Source: Pararhizobium polonicum (GTDB lineage Bacteria > Pseudomonadota > Alphaproteobacteria > Rhizobiales > Rhizobiaceae). Taken from it: a stretch of 64,000 nt of DNA. The stretch covers positions 62,001-126,000 of the forward strand of contig NZ_LGLV01000007.1 in NCBI RefSeq assembly GCF_001687365.1, given 5' to 3'. The translations under genes and the position numbers were made by a program. The notes under the pieces were generated by a model. The model searched no databases and was not told the origin of the DNA. It saw only the letters and a list, made by a program, of their open reading frames with translations. This document shows positions 9,131 to 16,489 of the stretch, piece after piece (the first letter of the stretch is position 1; each line of letters opens with the position of its first letter).

Positions 9131-9945
9131 TTGGTTCCCCTTGTTTGTTGTGCCAGTGTCAGCGCGAATGTTTCGATGCGCGTGAGAATGTCTTTCAGGT
9201 GAATGCGAAGTCTGGCCGCCTTGTCTTCGTCATAGGCGAAGGGCGGCGTTTCGGTGGTCAGGTGCGTGGACTGCGCCAGTTCCATCTGGATGGCGTGCAC
9301 GCCGGTTTCGGGCCGGCCGTAATGGCGCGTCGTCCAGCCGCCCTTGAAGCGGCCGTTGAGAATGCTGGTATAGCCCTGTGCGTTCAGAACGACGTCGACC
9401 GTTGCGTTCTGGATGGTGGGATCGCAGGTCTTGCCGCTATCGGTGCCGATGTTGAAATCCGGCAGGATGCCTTCGAACAGGAACGGAATATCCGAGCGGA
9501 TCGAATGGCAATCGTAGAGCACGGCGACGCCATGGATTGCTTTGACGCGCTCGATCTCGGCTGCAAGCGCCGCATGATAGGGCGCATGGAAATCGGCAAG
9601 CCGTGCGGCGATATCGGCCTCCGTCGGCTCTTCGCCGTCCTTCCAGATCGACACGCCATCGAAATCGGTGCCGGGAATGAGGCCCGTGGTGTTCTGGCCG
9701 GGATAGAGACTGACGCCTTCCGGATCGCGGTTGGCATCGATGACATAGCGGTGGAATGTGGCACGCACCGTCGTCACTTCCGGCAGCAATCCGTCATAAA
9801 GGTGGTGGATATGCCAGTCGGTGTCGGCGAGAATTCGGCCATTGTCGTTCAGCCGGTCCCAGATCGCCGGCGGAACATCGGTGCCGGTGTGGGGAAAGCC
9901 GAGAATGACGGGCGATGAGCCCTGTTTAACCTCGAAAGTGCTCAT
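9127..9945 (-). CDS. hutG: N-formylglutamate deformylase (amidohydrolase)
   Basis: This 272-residue protein belongs to the N-formylglutamate amidohydrolase family: [14 protein letters not shown] near the N-terminus, [28 protein letters not shown] and [11 protein letters not shown] carry the conserved His, Asp and Glu metal or catalytic residues. It releases formate and glutamate from N-formylglutamate, the final step of the five-enzyme route, and so matches the presence of hutF. Its ATG directly abuts the hutH stop and its own stop overlaps hutU, indicating a single coupled transcript. It should not be confused with formimidoylglutamase, also called HutG in other bacteria, which is an arginase homologue. 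Confidence 0.95.
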
Positions 9946-11481
9946 TCACGCCTCCAAAACCGGGAGAATGCCAGCGGACACAGCGGCGTTCAGCGCGCCG
10001 GTAGCGATAAGGTCGGTTGCCGCCTTGAGATCATTGGCCATATAGCGATCGATTTCCAGTGGCGGGACGACCTTGCGGATCGCGGCGATGGCGCTGGTCA
10101 GTTCCGGGCTGGTAACGAGCGGTGCGCGGAAATCGATGCCCTGCGCGGCCGTCAGCGCTTCGATGCCGATGATGGAAAAGAGGTTATCGGTCATCTGCAG
10201 CAGACGGCGGGCGCCGTGGCAGGCCATGGAAACGTGGTCTTCCTGGTTGGCCGAGGTCGGGGTGGAATCGACCGATGCCGGATGCGACATCTGCTTGTTT
10301 TCGGACATGAGCGCGGCCGAGGTGACTTCCGCGATCATCAGGCCGGAGTTGAGGCCCGGCTTCTTGGCGAGGAATGCCGGCAGACCGTAGGACAAAGCCG
10401 GATCGACCAGCAGCGCGATGCGGCGCTGGGAGATGGCGCCGATTTCGCAGACGGCAAGGGCGATCTGGTCGGCGGCGAAAGCCACCGGCTCGGCGTGAAA
10501 ATTGCCGCCGGAGACGACGGAATTGTCCGAGAGAACCAGCGGATTGTCGGTGACGGCGTTGGCTTCGATTTCGAGCGTGCGGGCGACCGAGCGCAAGAGA
10601 TCGAGGCAGGCGCCGTCGACCTGCGGCTGGCAGCGGATGCAATAGGGATCCTGGACGCGTTCGTCGCCCTCGATATGGCTTTCGCGGATCACCGAGCCTT
10701 TGAGCAGGCCGCGCAGGGCAGCCGCCGCGTCGATCTGGCCCTTGTGGCCGCGCAACGTATGGATATCCGGATGGAACGGCGCCGAAGAGCCCATGGCGGC
10801 GTCGGTCGAGAGTGCGCCGGTGATCAGTGCCGACTGGGCGGCGCGGTGGGCACGGAACAGGCCAGCCAGTGCCAGAGCCGTGGACGTCTGGGTGCCGTTG
10901 ATCAGCGCCAGACCTTCCTTGGCCGCCAGCACCACCGGTGTCAGACCGGCGCGCTCCAAAGCGGTGCGGCCGTCAAGCTGTTCGCCGTTGAAGAAGGCTT
11001 CGCCTTCACCCATCATCACCGCAGCCATATGGGCGAGCGGCGCAAGGTCGCCGGAGGCGCCGACGGAGCCCTTTTCAGGGATGACCGGGATAACGCCCTT
11101 TTCGAGCATGCCTTCGATCAGCCGGACGAGTTCGAGCCGGACGCCCGATGCGCCACGGCCGAGCGAAACCAGCTTCAGCGCCATGATCAGGCGGACGATA
11201 TTTTCAGCCAGCGGCTGGCCGACGCCGCAGCAATGGGAGAGGATCAGGTTGCGCTGCAGGGTGGCGACATCGGCGGCATCGATCTTGATGCTCGCCAGCT
11301 TGCCGAAGCCGGTGTTGATACCGTAGACCGGCGCATTGCCGGCGGCGATCTCCGCGATGCGGGCAGCGGCCTTTTCGATGCCCTTGTCGAACGAGGGATC
11401 GAGCCGTGCTGGCTCACCGGTCCAGTAGATGGTTTCGAGGGTCGAAAGCGGGACGGAGCCCGGCTGAAGAAGTAGAGTCAT
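9946..11481 (-). CDS. hutH: Histidine ammonia-lyase
   Basis: This 511-residue enzyme is the canonical cytoplasmic histidase, which removes ammonia from L-histidine to give trans-urocanate. It has [12 protein letters not shown] with Ala142-Ser143-Gly144, the triad that cyclises into the MIO cofactor. Tyr53 (YGINTGFG), His83 (LSHCCGVG), [16 protein letters not shown] and [12 protein letters not shown] are all in place. The start at 11481 gives MTLLLQPG and the family's usual length; an upstream in-frame start would add 25 unconserved residues. It lies between hutI (49 nt upstream) and hutG (abutting). It serves as an internal reference for the altered paralogue at 2542-4035. Confidence 0.97.
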   Translation of the reverse strand: MTLLLQPGSVPLSTLETIYWTGEPARLDPSFDKGIEKAAARIAEIAAGNAPVYGINTGFGKLASIKIDAADVATLQRNLILSHCCGVGQPLAENIVRLIMALKLVSLGRGASGVRLELVRLIEGMLEKGVIPVIPEKGSVGASGDLAPLAHMAAVMMGEGEAFFNGEQLDGRTALERAGLTPVVLAAKEGLALINGTQTSTALALAGLFRAHRAAQSALITGALSTDAAMGSSAPFHPDIHTLRGHKGQIDAAAALRGLLKGSVIRESHIEGDERVQDPYCIRCQPQVDGACLDLLRSVARTLEIEANAVTDNPLVLSDNSVVSGGNFHAEPVAFAADQIALAVCEIGAISQRRIALLVDPALSYGLPAFLAKKPGLNSGLMIAEVTSAALMSENKQMSHPASVDSTPTSANQEDHVSMACHGARRLLQMTDNLFSIIGIEALTAAQGIDFRAPLVTSPELTSAIAAIRKVVPPLEIDRYMANDLKAATDLIATGALNAAVSAGILPVLEA

Positions 11482-11530
11482 AGATCGGTCCTCACCAATG
11501 CGCGGAGCCCGGCTCACGCGTCTTAAAATT

Positions 11531-12781
11531 TCAATGTCCGTTGCGGACGCGCGCATGCAGCGGGTTGAAGCCCATGCGGTAGACGAGTTCAGCGGGCCGC
11601 TCGATATTCCAGATGGCGAAATCGGCCCATTTTCCGGGTTCGAGCGTCCCCACCTCGTCGACGAGACCCAATGCGCGCGCCGCTTCGCGGGTGACGCCGG
11701 TAATGCATTCGGTGACCGTCATGCCAAACAGCGTCGCGGCCATGTTCATGGTGAGCAGCAGTGAGGTCAGCGGCGAGGTGCCGGGATTGCTATCGGTGGC
11801 GATCGCCATGGCGACACCCGCCTTGCGGAACAGATCGACCGGCGGTTTCTTGGTCTCGCGGATGAAATAGAAGGCGCCGGGCAGGATGACAGCCACGGTG
11901 CCGCTTTTGGCCATCGCCTGTGCGCCGGCTTCATCGGTATATTCGAGATGATCGGCAGACAATGCGCCATATTCGGCGGCAAGGGCCGCGCCGTGCAGGT
12001 TGGAGAGCTGATCGGCATGCAGCTTGACCGGCAGGCCATGTGCCTTGGCCGCTTCGAATACCCGCCGCATCTCGTCGGTCGAGAAAGCGATGCCCTCGCA
12101 GAAGCCATCGACCGCATCGGCCAGCCCTTCGGCGGCGATGGCGGGCAGCATTTCATGGGCGACCTTGGCGATATAGCCGGCCTTGTCGTCCTTGAATTCC
12201 GGCGGCAAGGCATGTGCGCCGAGAAAGGTGGTGCGGACGGCAACGTCGCGTTCCTCGCCGAGGCGGCGGGCGGCGCGCAGAGCCTTCGCCTCATTTTCGA
12301 GGTCGAGGCCATAGCCGGATTTGATCTCGATGGTGGTCACGCCTTCGGCCATCAAGGCGTCGAGCCGGGGCAGGGACTGTTGCACAAGTGCGTCTTCGCT
12401 GGCTTCGCGCAGGGCGCGGACGGACGAAACGATGCCGCCGCCGGCACGTGCGACTTCCTCATAGCTTGCGCCCGCAAGCCGCATTTCGAATTCATTGGCG
12501 CGGTCGCCGGCATGGACCAGGTGCGTGTGGCAATCGATCAGGCCAGGCGTGATCCAGCGGCCTTCGCAGTCGATCACCTCACCGGCATCGTCGGTGGAAA
12601 AGGGCAACCCGGCTTCGCTCCCAGCGTAAAGAATGCGGCCGTCCTGCACGGCGATCACACCGTCTTCGACAAGGCCAAGACCGGGCAGAGCCGGGTTCAG
12701 GGTTGCCAGCCGCGCGTTTCGCCAGAGGCGGTCGCAGGCGGTTGGCCGGGCGCTGTCGGGTTTCGATTTTATGGAAGACAT
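11531..12781 (-). CDS. hutI: Imidazolonepropionase
   Basis: This 416-residue amidohydrolase-superfamily enzyme hydrolyses 4-imidazolone-5-propionate to N-formimino-L-glutamate. It has the metal motif [25 protein letters not shown] near residue 70, KLHADQ near residue 245, SADHLEY and ATDSNPGT, which supply the His and Asp ligands. The chosen start (12781) gives [10 protein letters not shown] after an AGGCGAG ribosome site; a longer in-frame start at 12823 would run into the palindrome proposed as the HutC operator. First gene of the minus-strand hut operon. Confidence 0.96.
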   Translation of the reverse strand: MSSIKSKPDSARPTACDRLWRNARLATLNPALPGLGLVEDGVIAVQDGRILYAGSEAGLPFSTDDAGEVIDCEGRWITPGLIDCHTHLVHAGDRANEFEMRLAGASYEEVARAGGGIVSSVRALREASEDALVQQSLPRLDALMAEGVTTIEIKSGYGLDLENEAKALRAARRLGEERDVAVRTTFLGAHALPPEFKDDKAGYIAKVAHEMLPAIAAEGLADAVDGFCEGIAFSTDEMRRVFEAAKAHGLPVKLHADQLSNLHGAALAAEYGALSADHLEYTDEAGAQAMAKSGTVAVILPGAFYFIRETKKPPVDLFRKAGVAMAIATDSNPGTSPLTSLLLTMNMAATLFGMTVTECITGVTREAARALGLVDEVGTLEPGKWADFAIWNIERPAELVYRMGFNPLHARVRNGH

Positions 12782-12810
12782 CGATTTCTCGCCTTTCCTT
12801 TTCGTGCTAT

Positions 12811-12824
12811 TATGTATAGACATA
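12811..12824. promoter_or_regulatory. Candidate HutC operator between hutI and hutF
   Basis: TATGTATAGACATA is an inverted repeat with arms TATGT and ACATA around ATAG, and it contains TGTA-TA-GACA. HutC, a GntR-family repressor released by urocanate, recognises TGTA-type dyads in other proteobacteria. The site sits 29 nt upstream of hutI and 58 nt upstream of hutF, so one operator could serve both divergent units. Binding is inferred from position and symmetry. Confidence 0.62.
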
Positions 12825-12882
12825 AAGAAAATGAGCGCAAGTGATTTTTTTGGTGTGACGACTGTCAGGAAGGGATGAGGCC

Positions 12883-14226
12883 TTGACCAGCATTCATGTA
12901 AAATCGGCTCTGACGCCGGCAGGATGGCAGAAGGATGTGCGGCTGACGATCGAGGGCGGCCAGATCGCCTCCGTCGAAACGGGTGTCACGGCACAGGCGG
13001 GCGACGAGCGCCATGATATCGTCGTGCCGGGCATGCCGAACCTGCACAGCCACGCCTTTCAGCGCGGCATGGCGGGCCTTGCCGAAGTGCGCGGCCCCGG
13101 TGCTGACAGCTTCTGGAGCTGGCGCAATGTGATGTATCGCTTTGCCCTGTCGATGACGCCGGATCATGTCGAGGCCGTTGCCAGCCAGCTCTATATGGAG
13201 ATGCTGGAAGCCGGATTTTCCCGCGTCGGCGAATTCCACTATCTCCACCACGATATTGATGGCGGCCCCTATGCCGATATTTCCGAGATGGCGCAGCGGA
13301 TTGCAGCGGCCGCATCGCAGACCGGCATCGGCCTGACGTTGCTTCCGGTCTTCTACGCCCATTCGACCTTCGGCGGTGCAGCCCCGAACGAGGGACAGCG
13401 CCGGTTTATCAACACGGTGGACAGTTTCGAGCGTCTGCTTGATGGCTGCCGGGGTGCGGTCAAGGATCTTGCGGATGGAAAGGTCGGCGTGGCGCCGCAC
13501 AGCCTGCGGGCGGTGACGCCGGACGAGCTTGCCGCCGTCGTTGCGATGGCGAAAGACGGGCCGATCCACATCCATGTGGCCGAACAGGTCAAGGAAGTGG
13601 AGGACTGCATAAGCTGGTCAGGTGCGCGCCCGGTCGAATGGCTGCTCGACAATGCGGGGCTCGATGGCCGCTGGTGCCTGATCCATGCGACGCACATGAC
13701 CGACAACGAAACCCGCCGTATGGCAAAGAGCAAGGCGATTGCCGGCCTTTGCCCGATCACGGAGGCCAATCTCGGCGATGGCACGTTCAATGCGGTCGTG
13801 TTCGGCGAGGCGGGCGGCAAGTTCGGCATCGGCTCGGATTCCAATGTCCTGATCGGTATTCCCGATGAGTTGCGCCAGCTCGAATATTCACAACGCCTGG
13901 CGCATCGCTCGCGCAATGTTCTGGCGGCGCCCGGGCAGTCGACCGGCCGTGCCTTGTTTGATGGCGCGCTCGAAGGTGGCGGGATTGCCTTGGCATCGAA
14001 GGCGGAGCTTGGCGTCGGCAATCCGGCGGATTTCGTTAGCCTGATGGTGCCGGACATTGGTGGTCAGAGCGATGATGTCGTTCTGGATTCCTGGCTGTTT
14101 GCCAATGGTACCAGGCCGGATTGCGTCTGGGTTGCGGGCCGCAAGCAGGTTGCGGGTGGCCGTCATGCCCGGCGCGATGCGATATCGTCGCGCTTCCGGG
14201 CGGCCATGAACGACCTGCTGGCCTGA
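12883..14226 (+). CDS. hutF: Formimidoylglutamate deiminase
   Basis: This 447-residue enzyme of the amidohydrolase superfamily deiminates N-formimino-L-glutamate to N-formylglutamate and ammonia, feeding HutG. Metal ligands are visible in [14 protein letters not shown] (residues about 52-65), [22 protein letters not shown] and GIGSDSN. The start is TTG 12883, preceded by AGGAAGGGATGAGG; the first internal ATG falls out of frame. It diverges from hutI across the proposed HutC site. Having hutF and the deformylase hutG, with no formimidoylglutamase in the hut operons, fixes the five-step route. The ureohydrolase at 5217 is the only other candidate for a direct step. Confidence 0.95.
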   Translation: MTSIHVKSALTPAGWQKDVRLTIEGGQIASVETGVTAQAGDERHDIVVPGMPNLHSHAFQRGMAGLAEVRGPGADSFWSWRNVMYRFALSMTPDHVEAVASQLYMEMLEAGFSRVGEFHYLHHDIDGGPYADISEMAQRIAAAASQTGIGLTLLPVFYAHSTFGGAAPNEGQRRFINTVDSFERLLDGCRGAVKDLADGKVGVAPHSLRAVTPDELAAVVAMAKDGPIHIHVAEQVKEVEDCISWSGARPVEWLLDNAGLDGRWCLIHATHMTDNETRRMAKSKAIAGLCPITEANLGDGTFNAVVFGEAGGKFGIGSDSNVLIGIPDELRQLEYSQRLAHRSRNVLAAPGQSTGRALFDGALEGGGIALASKAELGVGNPADFVSLMVPDIGGQSDDVVLDSWLFANGTRPDCVWVAGRKQVAGGRHARRDAISSRFRAAMNDLLA

Positions 14227-14317
14227 CCGGTCCAATCCGGCGCCGCCCCTATTGTAGGCAAGCGGCGGCGTCTGAATTCTGCTAGGACCGGACTAGAATG
14301 CTTTGAAAGTCGAGAGA

Positions 14318-15091
14318 ATGGTGAAATCGCAGGGTGATGCAGAGTTGGAGGCAGGCAAAGCGCTTGTCGAAGCGACAGGCGATCTGTCGCTGCATCAGCG
14401 CATCCTCGGCGATATCGAGGACCGTATCCTCTCCGGCGAATGGCAGCCGGGGTTCCGCATCCCGTTCGAGGTCGATCTTGCCGAGCAGTACAAATGCTCG
14501 CGAATGACCGTGAACAAGGCGCTGACCCAGCTGGCGAAGACCGGATTGATCGAGCGGCGGCGCAAATCCGGCAGCTATGTGACACAGCCGCGGGCGCAGT
14601 CGGCGGTGCTGGAAATCCGCGATATCAAGCTGGAAGTACAGTCGCTCGGCCTGCCCTATGACTATAGCCTCATGGCCAAAACCAAACGCAGGAGCAATGC
14701 TGACGACCGTCTGCGGCTTGGTCTCACATCTCCGGTTTCGATCCTCGATGTTACGTGCCGGCATTTTGCCGGGCGCCGGCCTTTTTGCCTCGAAGAACGG
14801 TTGATCAACCTGAATGCCGTGCCGGAAGCGGAAGCCGAAAGTTTCGAGGAGACGGCGCCGGGCCCCTGGCTGTTGAACCGAGTTCCGTGGAGCGCTGCCG
14901 AGCATACGATCCGGGCGGCATCAGCCGATGATGCCGTCGCGGCGGCACTTGGCATCGCACCCGGAGCAGCCTGTCTGACCGTCGAGCGGCGGACATGGAG
15001 CAATGGCTCCTACATAACGCATGTGCGGCTGATCTATCCTGGCGACCGGCATGCGCTTGTCGCCAATTTCACGCCGTCACAGCCGAAATAG
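14318..15091 (+). CDS. hutC: Histidine utilisation repressor, GntR/HutC family
   Basis: This repressor of about 257 residues has an N-terminal winged helix: LHQRILGDIEDRILSGEWQPGFRIPFEVDLAEQYKCSRMTVNKALTQLAKTGLIERRRKSGSYV, read here in two parts around the recognition helix CSRMTVNKALTQL. A UTRA effector domain follows (CLEERLINLNAVPEAE and TVERRTWSNGSYITHVRLIYPGDRH). HutC releases DNA when urocanate binds. ATG 14318 is the simplest start; TTG 14303 is in frame and has an AGGA farther upstream, so the N-terminus is uncertain by five residues. The gene follows hutF by 91 nt. The gap shows no clear promoter. Confidence 0.92.
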   Translation: MVKSQGDAELEAGKALVEATGDLSLHQRILGDIEDRILSGEWQPGFRIPFEVDLAEQYKCSRMTVNKALTQLAKTGLIERRRKSGSYVTQPRAQSAVLEIRDIKLEVQSLGLPYDYSLMAKTKRRSNADDRLRLGLTSPVSILDVTCRHFAGRRPFCLEERLINLNAVPEAEAESFEETAPGPWLLNRVPWSAAEHTIRAASADDAVAAALGIAPGAACLTVERRTWSNGSYITHVRLIYPGDRHALVANFTPSQPK

Positions 15092-15093
15092 AA

Positions 15094-15118
15094 AAGCCGG
15101 CGCTTTGGGTGCCGGCTT
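15094..15118. terminator. Intrinsic terminator-like hairpin after hutC
   Basis: Arms AAGCCGGC (15094-15101) and GCCGGCTT (15111-15118) form a perfect 8-bp stem with a 9-nt loop. It lies 3 nt beyond the hutC stop and 20 nt from the stop of the convergent small gene. On the minus strand it is followed by TTTC, so it may end transcription from both sides. Confidence 0.65.
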
Positions 15119-15138
15119 CCGTATCGAGCGAAGGGTTT

Positions 15139-15279
15139 TTAGCCTTTCGGCTTGCCGGCGGGCTTCGATGTCTCCGCCTGCTTGACCAGCGAGCCGAATG
15201 GCGTCGGTGCCTTTGCGGCGACCTTGTCCTTCTTCGGCTTCCTGACTTCCTTGTTGCTCTTTGCTTGTCCCTTGGCCAT
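15139..15279 (-). CDS. Small lysine-rich basic protein, unknown function
   Basis: A 46-codon gene reads MAKGQAKSNKEVRKPKKDK, then VAAKAPTPFGSLVKQAETS, then a KPAGKPKG end. Eleven of the 46 residues are lysine and the chain is predicted to be disordered. An AGGAAGGA ribosome site stands six bases before the ATG, strong evidence that it is translated. Short proteins starting MAKGQ.KSNKE.KKPK are, as I recall, widespread hypothetical proteins of Proteobacteria; a nucleic-acid or ribosome-associated role is plausible but not shown. A longer overlapping frame in this region has no such support. Confidence 0.75.
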   Translation of the reverse strand: MAKGQAKSNKEVRKPKKDKVAAKAPTPFGSLVKQAETSKPAGKPKG

Positions 15280-15329
15280 GGTGATGTCCTTCCTCTGTCA
15301 AATTATGGGAACGCGACCGCTTGCGGCTT

Positions 15330-15569
15330 CTATCCCTTGGCGTCTTCGAGATTGTCTTCCGTCGTTACCCGTTCGTAGGTCTCGCCCTCGGTGCGAATCC
15401 GGTATTGCGGCGAACCATCCCGGACAGGCAATGTCGCGAGAATGCGGAAAATCGTTTCGTCGCGCAATGACAAACCGATGGTACTTCTCATCCGGACCTT
15501 CTGACCGACGGAAAACCGGTGGAGGCGGGATTTGGGCTGCCCTCTGGGAGGGGAGGAGTTTGTAGGCAT
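15330..15569 (-). CDS. Small conserved hypothetical protein
   Basis: This 79-residue protein begins MPTNSSPPRGQPKSR and continues with FSVGQKVRMRSTIGLS, ETIFRILATLPVRDGSPQYRIR and YERVTTEDNLED. An AAGGAG site seven bases before ATG 15569 fixes the start and excludes a longer in-frame start at 15647. The central SPQYRIR..GE.YERVTTEDNLE pattern resembles a short family frequent in rhizobia, with no known function; the chain looks like a small all-beta domain. It is in the same orientation as the lysine-rich gene 50 nt downstream. Confidence 0.75.
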   Translation of the reverse strand: MPTNSSPPRGQPKSRLHRFSVGQKVRMRSTIGLSLRDETIFRILATLPVRDGSPQYRIRTEGETYERVTTEDNLEDAKG

Positions 15570-15916
15570 GGCCGTTCTCCTTGCATGATAGGCGGGGAAT
15601 GAAAAAGCGGAGCCTGGCCCCGCTTTGGTCATGTCCGCTTTTTTCAAGGAGCGTCTGCCGGGTCGGGAAACTGCCAGTCAATCCGTAGTCAATTCCTGCC
15701 GAGCGATCGGCCGGATTGGTTCAAATCACGTCGAATAGCTGTCTCGTTTCCGTGGGTAATGCCGGTCGAAACAATCGAAAATTTGGATTGAGATTGACGG
15801 GCCGGAAACCTCTGACGCCGCGAATAGCCAAGCTTTGGCCAAAGAACGATTACTGTTCAGGTTAGCGTCAAATACGGTTTAATTGAGGCTGCTCGGCGTG
15901 GGGCAACGCAGATACC
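15570..15916. other. 347-bp stretch without a supported gene
   Basis: No frame here has both a ribosome site and protein-like composition. The only symmetry of note is the perfect 12-bp palindrome CTTTGGCCAAAG at 15833-15844, about 70 nt before the soxG stop. The stretch separates the two small minus-strand genes from the end of the soxBDAG operon and must hold the small genes' promoter; no -35/-10 pair stands out. Confidence 0.5.
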
Positions 15917-16489
15917 TTAACCTTTCACCCGTGCATCGATGCCGAATTCAGCGCCCATCTCAATGAGTTCGTTCCAGAGACTTTCGGCGAAACCGCGCAG
16001 CACGAGGATTTCGAAGTTCTTCTCTCCGATACGGGTGATAAGCGCGGAGATATGGCCGATCAGGGTCATCGCTGAATGCCCGATCGGAAACTTCGCCCGA
16101 TCGAGATCGACCGCCGTGCCCTTGGCGAGAACGGCTTCGACGGGTGGGCCGCTGATGCCGATCCGGACGCGGCCATGGCTCTGGTCGGCGATGGAGGCCT
16201 TGCCTGAAAGCAGCACTGTCTTGCCGGCAATGTCCGGGGGCGAAAGCGGGCTGTCGCCGACGACGAACCACTGTCCGGGGCCATAGGCGCGGACGGAGGC
16301 CGGGTTGCCGTCGCCGATCTGCCGGATCAGGTCTTCAAAGCTTGCACTTCCCCTGGAGCCGAGCACCTGCAGCACGTGGCCTTCCGGCAGCGCTTCAAGC
16401 GTGATTCGGGAACCGGCCGACGATGCACCGAAGGAGCCGGACTTTGCATCGGCAAGCGCGGGGCGATGAAGGAGAGCAAAATCAACCAT
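15917..16489 (-). CDS. soxG: Heterotetrameric sarcosine oxidase-like dehydrogenase, gamma subunit
   Basis: This 190-residue protein matches the gamma subunit (SoxG/MgdD). The visible features are LEALPEGHVLQVLGSRG near residue 33, SVRAYGPGQWFVVGD and a C-terminal half related to the folate-binding T-protein fold (DQSHGRVRIGISGPPVEAVLAKGTAVDL, then LRGFAESLWNELIEMGAEF). It is the last gene of the minus-strand soxB-soxD-soxA-soxG operon; its start overlaps the soxA stop by 8 nt. Given gmaS and glxBCD nearby, mgdD of an N-methylglutamate dehydrogenase is the likelier identity. Confidence 0.9.
   Translation of the reverse strand: MVDFALLHRPALADAKSGSFGASSAGSRITLEALPEGHVLQVLGSRGSASFEDLIRQIGDGNPASVRAYGPGQWFVVGDSPLSPPDIAGKTVLLSGKASIADQSHGRVRIGISGPPVEAVLAKGTAVDLDRAKFPIGHSAMTLIGHISALITRIGEKNFEILVLRGFAESLWNELIEMGAEFGIDARVKG

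Noticed and set aside
15833-15844. Perfect palindrome CTTTGGCCAAAG as a regulatory site
   Set aside because: A single 12-bp palindrome, located near the end of soxG rather than at a promoter, can arise by chance. No second copy was noticed in the window.
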